In this document: piece after piece, positions 24,677 through 33,935 of the stretch
Position numbering within the stretch: the first letter of the stretch is position 1
Layout: each line of letters opens with the position of its first letter
From: Lachnospiraceae bacterium
GTDB taxonomy: Bacteria > Bacillota > Clostridia > Lachnospirales > Lachnospiraceae
NCBI GenBank assembly: GCA_910575255.1
Contig: CAJTEM010000011.1
Coordinates: 1 to 64,000 of the forward strand
DNA: 64,000 nt
Direction: 5' to 3'
Notes under the pieces: model-generated
Seen by the model: only the letters and a program-made list of their open reading frames with translations
Told to the model about the DNA's origin: nothing
Database searches by the model: none
Translations under genes and position numbers: made by a program

Positions 24677-25730
24677 AGATCATCACACCCTTTTGCCCAG
24701 GACTGAATCATATTAATCGGAACTTCCAGAAACCTTGCTATTTTATCCAAAGATTCTCCATCCTTTAGCATGTTAACCGCTGTTTTCTTTGCTTGTCTGA
24801 TCCGGCCTTCCTCGCGGCCTTCCTCGCGGCCTTCCTTGCGGCCTTCCTTGCGGCCTTCCTTGCGGCCTTCCTGCATTTTTTCATAACCAAACTGTTCCAC
24901 TGCTTTTTCCTGATCAAATAATGCCATCATGATGCTCACAACCTCCTTCTCATGGCTTAAGAGATACTCTTTTAACACGTCTCTGTCCTTACAAATACGG
25001 ATTGTCTCCTGAACAGCTTCCTTAGTCCTGCCATAGAGTCCTGACTGCTCCTGGTATATTTTGGTGAAATTTACATATTGGCTGATGATGTCATTTTTCC
25101 CATCCCCATAGAGCATCTTTACTCTGATGTCCAGGAAGCCTTTTTCCCCGCCAAAGAATTCATCCGTCAGGCTTAAGTATTCCGGTTTCTCCTGACGGTT
25201 TCCGGAAAATATAACATACATCTCCGGCCTTGGCAGGCTCAGTTTTCTGCTTCCATAACGGTTCTGATTAGTTGTCTCAATGTAATCATTCCAAGTCTGT
25301 GCCAGGTACAAAAACGCCCGTACAACGATGTTGACGCTCAAGTGCCTTGACCGCATTATATCTGGCGAAACTCTGCAGGATATTTGTTCATCTGCAAGGC
25401 GGATTTTCGACGGCGTAGCGGTGGCTACGGCTAGAAAATCCAACGCAGCAGGTGGGCAAATAGACAAGGAGTTTCGCCAGATATAATGCGGTCAAGACAC
25501 TAGGTTGACTGCGCTTCCGCAAGGATCACGATGCGGTCCTTGTTGCGGAAACCCAGGTCATTATAAAGGTCATTCGTCAGGACGTTCTGTATCGTCACAT
25601 CTACAAGGTCATCCTCTGTTGTTTCCATGTCCTCCGGGTGCAGGGTCTGGTAAAGTTTAAGAAGATACTTTTTGTCCCTGAACAGATCCGAGAACACGCT
25701 GTCTCTGATCGTGAGTTTCGCTTCTTTCAT
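24673..25730 (-). pseudogene. Rpn-family recombination-promoting nuclease, interrupted by a palindrome
   Basis: The PD-(D/E)XK nuclease/transposase-type (Rpn/PDDEXK_2) gene is split by the insertion at 25341-25501. The N-terminal piece (25730-25502) encodes SVFSDLFRDKKYLLKLYQTL and the catalytic-type NDLYNDLGF...ILAEAQST, then meets a stop in the insert. The C-terminal piece resumes at LSVNIVVRAFLYLAQTW and ends in GRKEGRKEGREEGR repeats and an HTH-like tail. Removing the 161 bp joins ...AEAQST to LSVNIVV in frame, giving about 298 aa, a normal Rpn length. The insertion is therefore recent, and the gene is inactive unless precise excision occurs. Confidence 0.85.
25341..25501. mobile_element. 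161-bp palindromic MITE-like insertion
   Basis: The ends AGTGCCTTGACCGCATTATA and its near-complement at 25469-25501 form a 33-bp inverted repeat with one mismatch (TCTGGCGAAACTC continues the arm). The inner halves also pair: GGATTTTCGACGGCGTAGC against GCTACGGCTAGAAAATCC. The whole insert is thus one imperfect palindrome without coding capacity. No clear target duplication is visible; at most the flanking CT on the minus strand. It interrupts the Rpn gene, and precise removal restores the reading frame. The sequence is unlike the other palindromes of this window. Confidence 0.85.
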
Positions 25731-25842
25731 TTAAGTCTCCTGTTTTCTTGATTGTACGAAATACGCCCTTCTGACCCATAGTTCTTCTTTTATTATAGTG
25801 GAATCATAGTCAGAAAGCAATATTTTTTCCGCAAAGAGATTT

Positions 25843-25902
25843 TTCCCTGGCGTACCTCTCAAGAAATGCTTAACTTCCTGACATTGGCAGTAAATGGTGA
25901 CA
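25843..25902. repeat. Solo right half of a palindromic element
   Basis: CCCTGGCGTACCTC...GCTTAACTTCCTGACATTGGCAG...GTGAC matches the right arm of the copy at 5629-5683, with substitutions, but no left arm precedes it. It is a remnant in the gap between the Rpn locus and the cysteine desulfidase-type gene. Confidence 0.7.
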
Positions 25903-25940
25903 GAATTTTTTATTATTGTAAAAAAAAATTATTATAATGA

Positions 25941-25969
25941 TTGACAAATCAGTCTCAAAGTACTATATT
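25941..25969 (+). promoter_or_regulatory. Promoter of the cysteine desulfidase-type gene
   Basis: Consensus TTGACA (25941-25946), a 17-bp spacer and TATATT (25964-25969), about 65 bp before the gene. It lies in an AT-rich stretch. Confidence 0.75.
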
Positions 25970-26032
25970 CTATTTATAAATATTCAATAAATTTCCCATA
26001 AACTAAATATGAATTTCATAGGAGGACAGGGT

Positions 26033-27310
26033 ATGGAACGTACAGGCATTCAGTATCAGACGTATGTGCAGATTCTGAAGGAAGAACTGGTTCCGGCCAT
26101 GGGGTGTACGGAGCCCATTGCACTGGCTTATTGTGCGGCTAAGGCCAGGGAAGTGCTGGGGATTCTGCCGGAGCGCTGTGTGGTGGAGGCCAGCGGTAAC
26201 ATTGTGAAAAATGTGAAGAGTGTGATTGTGCCCAATACCGGAGGCCTCAAGGGCATCGAGGCTGCTGCGGCAGCAGGTGTGGTGGCAGGAGATGCGGGAC
26301 GTGTCCTGGAGGTGATTGCCGGGGTGACCCAGGAGCAGAAGGTTCAGATCAAGGAGTATATGGAGAAAACCCAGATTCAGGTGAAGGCCCTGGAGACAGA
26401 TGAACTCCTGGATATGATCGTGACCTTGTACGGGGATGGCTCCTATGCCAAAGTGCGGATTGCCAATTATCACACGAATATTGTATTGATTGAGAAGGAT
26501 GGGGAAAAGCTGTACGAGATGGGAGTCATGGCCACAGAGGAGGCGCAGATGGCAGACCGGAGCCTTTTGAATGTGAAGGATATTTATGATTTTGCCAAGA
26601 CCGTGGAGCTGGAGGATGTAAGGGAACTGATCGGTCGCCAGATCGAGTACAACAGTGCCATCTCCAGGGAAGGGCTGGAGCATGACTGGGGCGCCAATAT
26701 CGGAAGCGTGCTTATAAAGGCCTACGGGGATGATATCCGGGTGCGGGCAAGGGCGGTTGCAGCAGCCGGGTCGGATGCCAGGATGAGCGGCTGTGAAATG
26801 CCGGTGATCATCAATTCCGGAAGCGGAAACCAGGGGATGACGGCTTCCCTGCCGGTGATCGAGTATGCAAAGGAACTGAAGGTATCGGAGGAGGAACTGT
26901 ACCGGGCCCTGGTGCTTTCCAATCTGGTGACCATTCACCAGAAAACGGGAATCGGACGCCTGTCAGCCTACTGCGGCGCGGTCAGCGCGGGATGCGGCGC
27001 CGGGTGCGGGATCGCCTGTCTTTTGGGCGGGGATTATGCCGCCATTGCCCACACCCTGGTCAATGCCCTGGCTATTGTTTCGGGAATCATCTGTGACGGG
27101 GCAAAGCCCTCCTGTGCCGGGAAGATTGCGGCTGCGGTGGATGCGGGGATTCTGGGATATCAGATGTACATCAACGGACAGCAGTTCCGGGGCGGGGACG
27201 GGATTATCTCCAAGGGTGTGGAGAATACCATCCGCAACGTGGGACGCCTGGGCAAGGAAGGCATGAGGGAGACGGATAAGGAGATTATCCAGATTATGAC
27301 GGATTGTTAA
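26033..27310 (+). CDS. L-cysteine desulfidase / serine dehydratase-type protein (UPF0597, YhaM/CyuA-like)
   Basis: 425 aa. UPF0597 proteins bind a [4Fe-4S] cluster and release sulfide and ammonia from cysteine (CyuA). Visible marks are LVPAMGCTEPIALAYCAAKA at the N-terminus, VEASGNIVKNVKSVIVPNTG, INSGSGNQGMTASLPVIEYA, and the Cys-rich AYCGAVSAGCGAGCGIACLL that probably holds the cluster. ATG 26033 follows AGGAGGACAGGG. It begins a run of amino-acid and thiol genes reaching 33.9 kb. Cysteine versus serine as substrate cannot be settled from sequence. Confidence 0.88.
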   Translation: MERTGIQYQTYVQILKEELVPAMGCTEPIALAYCAAKAREVLGILPERCVVEASGNIVKNVKSVIVPNTGGLKGIEAAAAAGVVAGDAGRVLEVIAGVTQEQKVQIKEYMEKTQIQVKALETDELLDMIVTLYGDGSYAKVRIANYHTNIVLIEKDGEKLYEMGVMATEEAQMADRSLLNVKDIYDFAKTVELEDVRELIGRQIEYNSAISREGLEHDWGANIGSVLIKAYGDDIRVRARAVAAAGSDARMSGCEMPVIINSGSGNQGMTASLPVIEYAKELKVSEEELYRALVLSNLVTIHQKTGIGRLSAYCGAVSAGCGAGCGIACLLGGDYAAIAHTLVNALAIVSGIICDGAKPSCAGKIAAAVDAGILGYQMYINGQQFRGGDGIISKGVENTIRNVGRLGKEGMRETDKEIIQIMTDC

Positions 27311-27381
27311 ATCAGGAGCGTGTGATCAATTCATTCTTGCCGGGGCACGCTTGATTATGCAGAAGGAGGAGTAAGACAGGG

Positions 27382-28731
27382 ATGAGTGGAAACGATATTC
27401 TCAGACTTTTGAATATAGCCGAAGGGCATGGGGAATGCTTGGTGGGCGTGGCCTTGTTTTTTGCCATGCTTGTGGGGCTTTCCCGACTGCCGAAGAAGAA
27501 ATTCAGCTTTGCCATGCGGGTGCTGATGGGGAGCGGGGCCGGGACATTATTCGGGCTGGCGGCCTGGGCCTATAGCCAGACAGACCGGGAACCGGTCCTG
27601 GAGAGCTTCAATGCCTGGTTCGGGCTGGTGGCACGGGGGTATTTGTCCCTGTTTGTGTGCCTGATTCTGCCTATGGTGTTTTTGGCTTCTGTCCGGCTGG
27701 TGCTTCACACGCCGGCAGAGAAGCAGGTCTCTCTCCTGACTCGCTGGAAAAAACGTGTCAATACCGGGATGATGGCAGTCAGTGCTTTGATTGCCGCCTG
27801 CCTGGGACTGGCATTTCAGGTCGGGGTGATGCCAGGTGAGAAAGCAGAGGTGTTTTCCTGGAGCGTGGAAAACGGCGAGGGTATGGTGGAATTGATTGCC
27901 GATGTGATTCCGGCGGGAATAGGCTGGGATTTGCTGGCCGCCAATGTGATCGGGATCTTTGTGTTTGGCATTTATGTGGGAATCGCAGCCCGGAGGATGT
28001 CAGGAAAATACATGGATACAGTGAAGCCGGTGTTTGACCTTACCGAGGGGGCTTTTTCCGTGGGAACCAGCGTATGTAAGACAATCATTGCCTACAAACC
28101 CATGGGGGCTGCGGCGATTATGGCGTCCCTTACCGTCCGGTACGGGGGGATGGTGCTCCTTATGCTGGTGAAGATGCTGTTGGTGCTCTGTCTGGGCGCG
28201 GCCCTGATGCTGCTGGTGCAGCTGCTTCTGGCAGGTATTTCCGGTGTGGGACCGGCTTCCTTTTTCCGGGCAGGGAAGGAAGCGATGGTGAAGGCCTTAA
28301 AGACCCGTTCCGGTTCCGCGTGCCTGCCGGAGGCCCAGAAGGCTCTGGCAGAAGGGCTGGGGCTGAACCGGGAGGTGACGGATCTGGTGTCAGCCTATGC
28401 CATTTCTTCCGGGATGCAGGGCTGCGGGGCACTGTTTCCGGCCATGGCGGCAGTGTTTGCCGCCGGATTGTCCGGTGTGGTGATGACGCCGGGGATGGTG
28501 ATTTTGCTGGTGGCAGTGATTGTCCTGATGTCCTATGGAATCACGGATCTTCCGGGTACAGCCACCATGGCGGAGTTTGCGGCGGTTCTGGGTGCCGGCC
28601 TGACAGAGGCAGTGCCGGGTCTGGGGGCAATGATTGCCATTGACCCCATCGGGGATGTGCCCAGGACATTGATCAATGTGACCGGCTGTATGGCAAATGC
28701 CATATTTGTGGAAAGGAAGGTGAGAAAGTGA
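27382..28731 (+). CDS. Dicarboxylate/amino acid:cation symporter (DAACS family)
   Basis: 449 aa with about ten hydrophobic segments and the family pattern: a serine-rich re-entrant loop region (AYAISSGMQGCGALFPAMAA) and the late motif SYGITDLPGTATMAEFAAVL plus IAIDPIGDVPRTLINVTGCM, where glutamate/serine transporters bind cation and substrate (usually DxxxDxxRTxxNVxGD). The substrate is probably an amino acid, and the position suggests cysteine, cystine or serine for the neighbouring desulfidase. Four-base overlap with the next gene. RBS AAGGAGGAG. Confidence 0.85.
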   Translation: MSGNDILRLLNIAEGHGECLVGVALFFAMLVGLSRLPKKKFSFAMRVLMGSGAGTLFGLAAWAYSQTDREPVLESFNAWFGLVARGYLSLFVCLILPMVFLASVRLVLHTPAEKQVSLLTRWKKRVNTGMMAVSALIAACLGLAFQVGVMPGEKAEVFSWSVENGEGMVELIADVIPAGIGWDLLAANVIGIFVFGIYVGIAARRMSGKYMDTVKPVFDLTEGAFSVGTSVCKTIIAYKPMGAAAIMASLTVRYGGMVLLMLVKMLLVLCLGAALMLLVQLLLAGISGVGPASFFRAGKEAMVKALKTRSGSACLPEAQKALAEGLGLNREVTDLVSAYAISSGMQGCGALFPAMAAVFAAGLSGVVMTPGMVILLVAVIVLMSYGITDLPGTATMAEFAAVLGAGLTEAVPGLGAMIAIDPIGDVPRTLINVTGCMANAIFVERKVRK

Positions 28732-30083
28732 AGGTTGTGATTATCGGCGGCGTGGCGGCAGGGATGTCGGCAGCCTCCAAGATGAAACGGCTTTTGAAAG
28801 ACCAGGCAGAGATCGTGGTGTATGAGAAGGGGGAGGAGGTCTCCTACGGCGCCTGCGGGATTCCCTTTTATATCTCGGACCACATCCGCCAGGGAAGCGA
28901 ACTGATTGCCCGGACGGCGGAGGAATTCGCAAAGAGCGGGATTCCCGTGAAGACCTGGCATGAGGTGACAGACGTGGACACAGAGGCAAAGACGGTGACC
29001 GTGAAGAATCTAAAGAGCGGCGAGGTATTTACGGACAGCTATGACAAGCTGGTAGTGGGCAGCGGCGCCGGGGTGCGGCATTTCCCGCCCTTTGACAAGG
29101 AGTATGGGAATCTGTATGAGATTCGGAACGTGGCGGACGGAACCCGGGTGAAGAAAGCGCTTCTGGAGGAAAAGACAGAGAATGTGGTGATTGTGGGCGC
29201 CGGCTTTATCGGTCTGGAGGTGTCGGAGGCCTGCCGCCATTACGGGAAGAGCGTGACCATAGTGGAACTGGCCCCCCATATTCTGCCTGCCTTTGACACG
29301 GAGGTCAGTGAAGCTTTGGAGGCGGAACTTACGAAAAACGGGGTGGCGGTGCGGACAGGAACCCTGGTGAAGGAACTGGTGGCGGAAAACGGAACCATCA
29401 CCGCAGCCCGGTTGGAGTGTAAGGGTGCGGACGGCCAGGTGCAGACGGAAGAGATTCCCGTGGACTTTTTGATCAACAGCGCCGGGATTGCACCCTGTAC
29501 GGATTTTATCAGGAATGTGGAAAAGGCGAAAAACGGTGCGATCTGCGTCAATGAGCGGATGGAAACCAGCGTTAAGGACGTGTACGCGGCAGGGGACTGC
29601 AGCATTATGCACTCGGCAATCACAGGCCAGTACCAGTATGCGCCTCTGGGAACCAATGCCAACAAGCAGGGGCGGATTATCGGGGACATCTTAGGCGGTG
29701 CAACCCCCAAGCCCTTTAAGCTGATCGGCAGTTCGGCTTTGCGTCTGTTTGGAATGGATGCGGCCAAGGTAGGGCTGTCGGAGAAGGATGCTTTGGCTGC
29801 GGGGCTGGATTTTAAGGTGAATACTATTACCGGCAACAGCTATGCCAACTACTATGGGAAAGAGAAGCTGAATATCAAGTTGATCTATGATGCCAAAACC
29901 CGGGTGGTGTTAGGGGCGGAGACCTGGGGGCAGGGAATTGTGGTGCCTCGTGCCAACTATTATGCCATCGCCATCTACGCAGGGCTGACGGTGGATGAGA
30001 TGGGATTCATGGATCTGTGCTACTCGCCGCCGTTTTCCGGGGTGTGGGATGCGGCTCTGATTGCCTCCAATACGGCGAAGTAG
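28728..30083 (+). CDS. CoA-disulfide reductase / NADH-dependent persulfide reductase-like flavoprotein
   Basis: 451 aa. A single-cysteine FAD disulfide reductase: N-terminal FAD site VVIIGGVAAGMSAASKMKR; redox Cys in VSYGACGIPFYI (about residue 43), the position of the CoA-disulfide-reductase cysteine; NADH site VVIVGAGFIGLEVSEACR; FAD site VYAAGDCSIMHSAITG; C-terminal dimerisation domain with a conserved Tyr-Tyr (SYANYYG). It lacks the added rhodanese domain. It overlaps the symporter gene by four bases. Beside a desulfidase, it may reduce CoA-disulfide, polysulfide or cystine-derived disulfides. Confidence 0.87.
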   Translation: MKVVIIGGVAAGMSAASKMKRLLKDQAEIVVYEKGEEVSYGACGIPFYISDHIRQGSELIARTAEEFAKSGIPVKTWHEVTDVDTEAKTVTVKNLKSGEVFTDSYDKLVVGSGAGVRHFPPFDKEYGNLYEIRNVADGTRVKKALLEEKTENVVIVGAGFIGLEVSEACRHYGKSVTIVELAPHILPAFDTEVSEALEAELTKNGVAVRTGTLVKELVAENGTITAARLECKGADGQVQTEEIPVDFLINSAGIAPCTDFIRNVEKAKNGAICVNERMETSVKDVYAAGDCSIMHSAITGQYQYAPLGTNANKQGRIIGDILGGATPKPFKLIGSSALRLFGMDAAKVGLSEKDALAAGLDFKVNTITGNSYANYYGKEKLNIKLIYDAKTRVVLGAETWGQGIVVPRANYYAIAIYAGLTVDEMGFMDLCYSPPFSGVWDAALIASNTAK

Positions 30084-30160
30084 CAAAAAGGAGTAAAAAC
30101 GCAGGACAGGTAATTGCAGTAATTACCTGAAATATAAACACAAAAAGGAGAACTTGAAGT

Positions 30161-31735
30161 ATGAAAGACAAGACTCAGACAACAAAGCGTTCCTTTATTC
30201 TGCGCTTCCTCGACATGATTGAGGTGGCGGGAAACAAACTGCCGACCCCGCTTACGATTTTCTTTTATCTGGCAGTGTTTGTGGTAGTGCTTTCCGGAAT
30301 CGGCGCCGCTATGGGGTGGAGTGCCACCGGTGAGATGTACAATTCCGGCAGCGGCACGGTGGAGGAAACCACGGTGAGTGTGGTGAGCCTGTTCAGTATC
30401 TCGGGATTGCAGTATATGCTGACCTCGGCCGTGACCAACTTTACCAATTATGCGCCTCTGGGATTTACGGTGGTGATCATGCTGGGTATCGGTGTGGCGG
30501 AGAGTTCCGGCTGGCTGAACGGACTGATTCACAAGGTGGTGAAGATCACTCCGGCACAGCTGGTGACTCCTATGGTGGTGTTTATCGGCGTTATGACCAA
30601 TGTGGCGGAAAATGCAGGGTATGTGGTATTCATCCCCCTGGCGGCCATGATCTTTAAGGCGTATAAGAAGCATCCTCTGGCCGGTGTGGCGGCAGGCTTT
30701 GCCGGGGTGTCCGGCGGGTTTTCCGCAAACCTGCTGATCGGTTCCGCAGACGCCACCCTGTCCGGCTTTTCCACGGCAGCTGCCCAGACCCTGGATCCGG
30801 CCTACAATGTGACTCCTCTGTCTAACTGGTTTTTTATGATTGCTTCCACGATCTTGATTACCGTGGTGGGAACCCTGATTACGGAACTGGTGGTTATCCC
30901 CAGGCTGGGGCCGTACAAGGAGAACGGGGACGGCACCCTGGTGGAGGTTTCCAATGAACTGACGGATAAGGAAGAGAAGGCGCTGCGGGTGGCCAACTGG
31001 GTATTTGTGGCGATTGCGGCAATTTATGTGATCTGCTGTATCCCCAAGGGCTCCTTTATGAGGAATCCGGAGACGGGAAGCCTGATTGAGGGATCCACCC
31101 TGATGAATGCCATCATTCCTTTGTTTACGCTGTTGTTCTTTATTCCATCCTTTGTGTACGGCAAGCTTTGCGGCAGCTTTAAGAGTGACAAGGATGTGGT
31201 GGCCTCCTTCAACAAGTCCATTGCCTCTATTTCCGGGTTTATTGCCATGGCATTTGTGGCTGCCCAGTTCACCAATTATTTTGGAAAAACCAATATCGGG
31301 CGGATTCTGTCCTTTAAGGGTGCGGAATTTTTGCAGAGCCTGAATATTAATTCCGTGGGACTGATGATGTGCTTTATCCTGGTGGCCGGATTTGTCAACC
31401 TGTTTATGGCTTCGGCGTCTGCCAAGTATGCCATCTTTGCACCGGTGTTTGTGCCCATGTTTATGAAAATGGGACTGTCTCCGGAACTGACCCAGGTGGC
31501 CTACCGGATCGGTGACAGTACCACGAATATTATCGCTCCGGTCATTGCCTGGATTCCTTACATATTGACCGTGATGAAGAAGTATGATAAGGATACGGGC
31601 TGGGGAACACTGGTTTCCTCCATGCTGCCCTATTCCATGGCTTTCCTGGTAAGCTGGGCTGCCATGCTGGCGCTGTGGATGATCCTGAACCTGCCCTTAG
31701 GACCTGGGGCTCCGGTGTTCTATACCATCGGATAA
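30161..31735 (+). CDS. AbgT-family transporter
   Basis: 524 aa with about 11-13 membrane segments. It shows the AbgT signature near the start (LDMIEVAGNKLPTPLTIFFY), GFTVVIMLGIGVAESSGWLN, and NLFMASASAKYAIFAPVFVP ... AYRIGDSTTNIIAPVIAWIP in the C-terminal half. Family members move p-aminobenzoyl-glutamate or related small peptides and drugs. It is followed 62 bp on by an M24 peptidase, suggesting import of a small peptide and its cleavage. RBS AAAAGGAG. Confidence 0.92.
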   Translation: MKDKTQTTKRSFILRFLDMIEVAGNKLPTPLTIFFYLAVFVVVLSGIGAAMGWSATGEMYNSGSGTVEETTVSVVSLFSISGLQYMLTSAVTNFTNYAPLGFTVVIMLGIGVAESSGWLNGLIHKVVKITPAQLVTPMVVFIGVMTNVAENAGYVVFIPLAAMIFKAYKKHPLAGVAAGFAGVSGGFSANLLIGSADATLSGFSTAAAQTLDPAYNVTPLSNWFFMIASTILITVVGTLITELVVIPRLGPYKENGDGTLVEVSNELTDKEEKALRVANWVFVAIAAIYVICCIPKGSFMRNPETGSLIEGSTLMNAIIPLFTLLFFIPSFVYGKLCGSFKSDKDVVASFNKSIASISGFIAMAFVAAQFTNYFGKTNIGRILSFKGAEFLQSLNINSVGLMMCFILVAGFVNLFMASASAKYAIFAPVFVPMFMKMGLSPELTQVAYRIGDSTTNIIAPVIAWIPYILTVMKKYDKDTGWGTLVSSMLPYSMAFLVSWAAMLALWMILNLPLGPGAPVFYTIG

Positions 31736-31797
31736 GAGAATGATGCGCCGGAACCGGAACCTTTAAAGAATGCGGAAAGAAAAGAAGGAGGACGGAG

Positions 31798-32874
31798 ATG
31801 TTTGAGGAGAGAGTGGCGAGGGTGCTGAAAAATATGGAGGAGAAGGGGCTGGAGCAGATGCTGATCAGTGACCCGCCTTCCGTGTATTATCTGACGGGGA
31901 GATGGATTCTGCCCAATGAGCGGCTGCTGGCTCTTTATTTAAATAAGAAGGGGAACCACAAGCTGTTTGTGAATAAGCTGTTTACCGTTGAGGGGGATAT
32001 CGGGATTGAGAAGGTCTGGTTCTCGGACACGGATCCCGGGTGTGAGATCATTTCCGGGTATACGGATCATGATAAGGTGCTGGGGATCGACAAGAAGATG
32101 GCAGCGAAGTTTTTGCTGGAACTGATGGAACTGGGGGCGGGCAGCGGTTATCAGAATGCCTCGGAGTGCGTGGATAAGGCCCGCCGGATCAAGGATGAGG
32201 AGGAGAAGGAGAAGATGATCCTGGCCTCCCAGCTGAATGACGCGGCTATGGCCAGGTTCCGGGGGCTGATTAAGGAAGGCGTGACGGAACTGGAGATTGC
32301 GGCAGGGATGAATGCCATCTATAAGGAACTGGGAACCGAGGGCCCCTCCTTCGGGCCGCTGGTCAGCTTTGGGGCGAATGCGGCGGTCGGGCATCACAAG
32401 CCAGACGGCACAGTTTTAAAAGAGGGGGACTGTGTGCTCTTTGATGTGGGCTGCAAGAAGAATGGCTACTGTTCGGACATGACAAGGACCTTTTTCTACA
32501 AGAGTGCCAGTGACAAGGGCCGGGAGGTCTATGAGATCGTAAAGAAGGCCAATCTGGCGGCCCAGGCAGTGATGAAGCCGGGAATGCGGTTCTGCGATAT
32601 CGATAAGGTGGCCCGGGACATTATCACTGAGGCGGGGTATGGCCCCTATTTCACCCACCGGCTGGGGCATTGCATCGGGATTGAGGTCCATGATGCGGGA
32701 GATGTGTCGGCGGTGAATACGGATGTGGTGGAGGAAGGGATGATCTTTTCCTGCGAGCCGGGGATCTATCTGCCGGGGGAACTGGGCGTGAGGATCGAGG
32801 ATCTGATGCTGGTGACGAAGGACGGGGCGGTGAGCCTGAACCGGGATTCTAAGGAGTTGGAGGTTGTAGGGTAA
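31798..32874 (+). CDS. Xaa-Pro aminopeptidase-like M24 peptidase
   Basis: 358 aa. An N-terminal creatinase/prolidase domain (about 1-125, MLISDPPSVYYLTGRWI) precedes a pita-bread catalytic domain. The dinuclear-metal ligands are visible in order: Asp in VLFDVGCKKNGYCSDMTRTF (both Asp), His in HRLGHCIGIEVHD, Glu in FSCEPGIYLPGELG and Glu in VRIEDLMLV. It would remove an N-terminal residue before proline, or split a related dipeptide, in the cytoplasm. RBS AAGGAGGACGG. Confidence 0.92.
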   Translation: MFEERVARVLKNMEEKGLEQMLISDPPSVYYLTGRWILPNERLLALYLNKKGNHKLFVNKLFTVEGDIGIEKVWFSDTDPGCEIISGYTDHDKVLGIDKKMAAKFLLELMELGAGSGYQNASECVDKARRIKDEEEKEKMILASQLNDAAMARFRGLIKEGVTELEIAAGMNAIYKELGTEGPSFGPLVSFGANAAVGHHKPDGTVLKEGDCVLFDVGCKKNGYCSDMTRTFFYKSASDKGREVYEIVKKANLAAQAVMKPGMRFCDIDKVARDIITEAGYGPYFTHRLGHCIGIEVHDAGDVSAVNTDVVEEGMIFSCEPGIYLPGELGVRIEDLMLVTKDGAVSLNRDSKELEVVG

Positions 32875-32937
32875 GGAAGGAATTCTGTTTACGTATCAGC
32901 TGACAGAAAGGTGAGAGTGATTAAAAGGAGATTTTCA

Positions 32938-33903
32938 GTGAATAAAAGAGAACGTGTTTTGGCGGCCGTGGCCGGGAACAGGCCGGATCGGGTACCGGGT
33001 GGATTCTGGCTTCATTTTCCGCCAGGCTTTGAGGCTGGGGAAGAGGCAGTCAGGCGCCATTTGGAATTTTTTGAGAAAAGCGGTACAGATCTGTGCAAGG
33101 TAATGAATGAAAACAGCCTGCCGGATAATCCTGCGCTTCATGATGCGGCAGATTGGGGAAGGTTAAAACCAATATGTCATGATGCACCCTTTATCCGGCG
33201 GCAGCTGGATTTAATCCATGCGGTATGTGAGCAGATGCATCAGAAGGCAGTAGTGCTGGCGACGATTCATGGAATGGTGGCATCGGCCTTTCATTATCTG
33301 GGAGGGGGCGCTTTGTATGATGAAGATAAGCAGGCATTGACCTGCCACCTCAGGGAGAATCCGGAAGCATTTCGTCATGGAATGGAAGTGATTGCCGAGT
33401 ATCTGGATTATTTATGCAATGCCTGTCTGGAGGCAGGGGCGGACGGATTCTATTTCGCATCATTGGGCGGAGAGAAGGCCATGATGACAGATGAGGAATT
33501 TGAGACGTTTTTCAGGCCATACGAGATCCGGCTGCTGGAAAAATATGAGAAGAAGGCTCCGTGCTTCAACGTATTGCATATGTGCAAGGATCATCTGAAT
33601 CTTTCCCGCTATTTGGGATATCCTTCTAAGGTCATTAATTGGGGGATTTATGAGGGGAATCTCTCTCTCAAGGAGGGACGGGAGCTGTTGGGTGAAGACC
33701 GGGTAGTACTGGGTGGGCTGGACGACCGGGCAGGTGTACTGGTCGATGGCAGTCTGGAGGATATTGAACAGCAGGTGCACAAAATACTTCGTGAGAATGG
33801 CACACAACGGTTTATTCTGGGTGCCGATTGCACTCTGCCGACGGATATCAGCCTGGAAAGAATTGCAAAGGCAGTTGAGGCAACAGGTACTTATCAGGAT
33901 TAG
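32938..33903 (+). CDS. Uroporphyrinogen decarboxylase-family protein, probable corrinoid methyltransferase type
   Basis: 321 aa with GTG start at 32938 behind AAAAGGAG. The TIM-barrel start NKRERVLAAVAGNRPDRVPG is typical of the UroD/MtaA group rather than true HemE. A possible zinc site, His-x-Cys in FNVLHMCKDH and a later Cys in ILGADCTLPTDISLE, matches the H-x-C...C arrangement of MtaA-type methylcobamide methyltransferases. No heme genes and no corrinoid protein are adjacent, so the substrate is unknown. Confidence 0.78.
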   Translation: MNKRERVLAAVAGNRPDRVPGGFWLHFPPGFEAGEEAVRRHLEFFEKSGTDLCKVMNENSLPDNPALHDAADWGRLKPICHDAPFIRRQLDLIHAVCEQMHQKAVVLATIHGMVASAFHYLGGGALYDEDKQALTCHLRENPEAFRHGMEVIAEYLDYLCNACLEAGADGFYFASLGGEKAMMTDEEFETFFRPYEIRLLEKYEKKAPCFNVLHMCKDHLNLSRYLGYPSKVINWGIYEGNLSLKEGRELLGEDRVVLGGLDDRAGVLVDGSLEDIEQQVHKILRENGTQRFILGADCTLPTDISLERIAKAVEATGTYQD

Positions 33904-33935
33904 AAGGGAATATCCGGTGGAAGGAGGATTCCCAT

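Noticed and set aside
26003-26938. 311-codon antisense frame opposite the cysteine desulfidase-type gene
   Set aside because: His/Leu-rich shadow with no domain; the sense gene is well supported.
32938-33903. HemE (true uroporphyrinogen decarboxylase)
   Set aside because: Starts like MtaA-type proteins, carries a putative H-x-C...C zinc site and has no heme genes around it.
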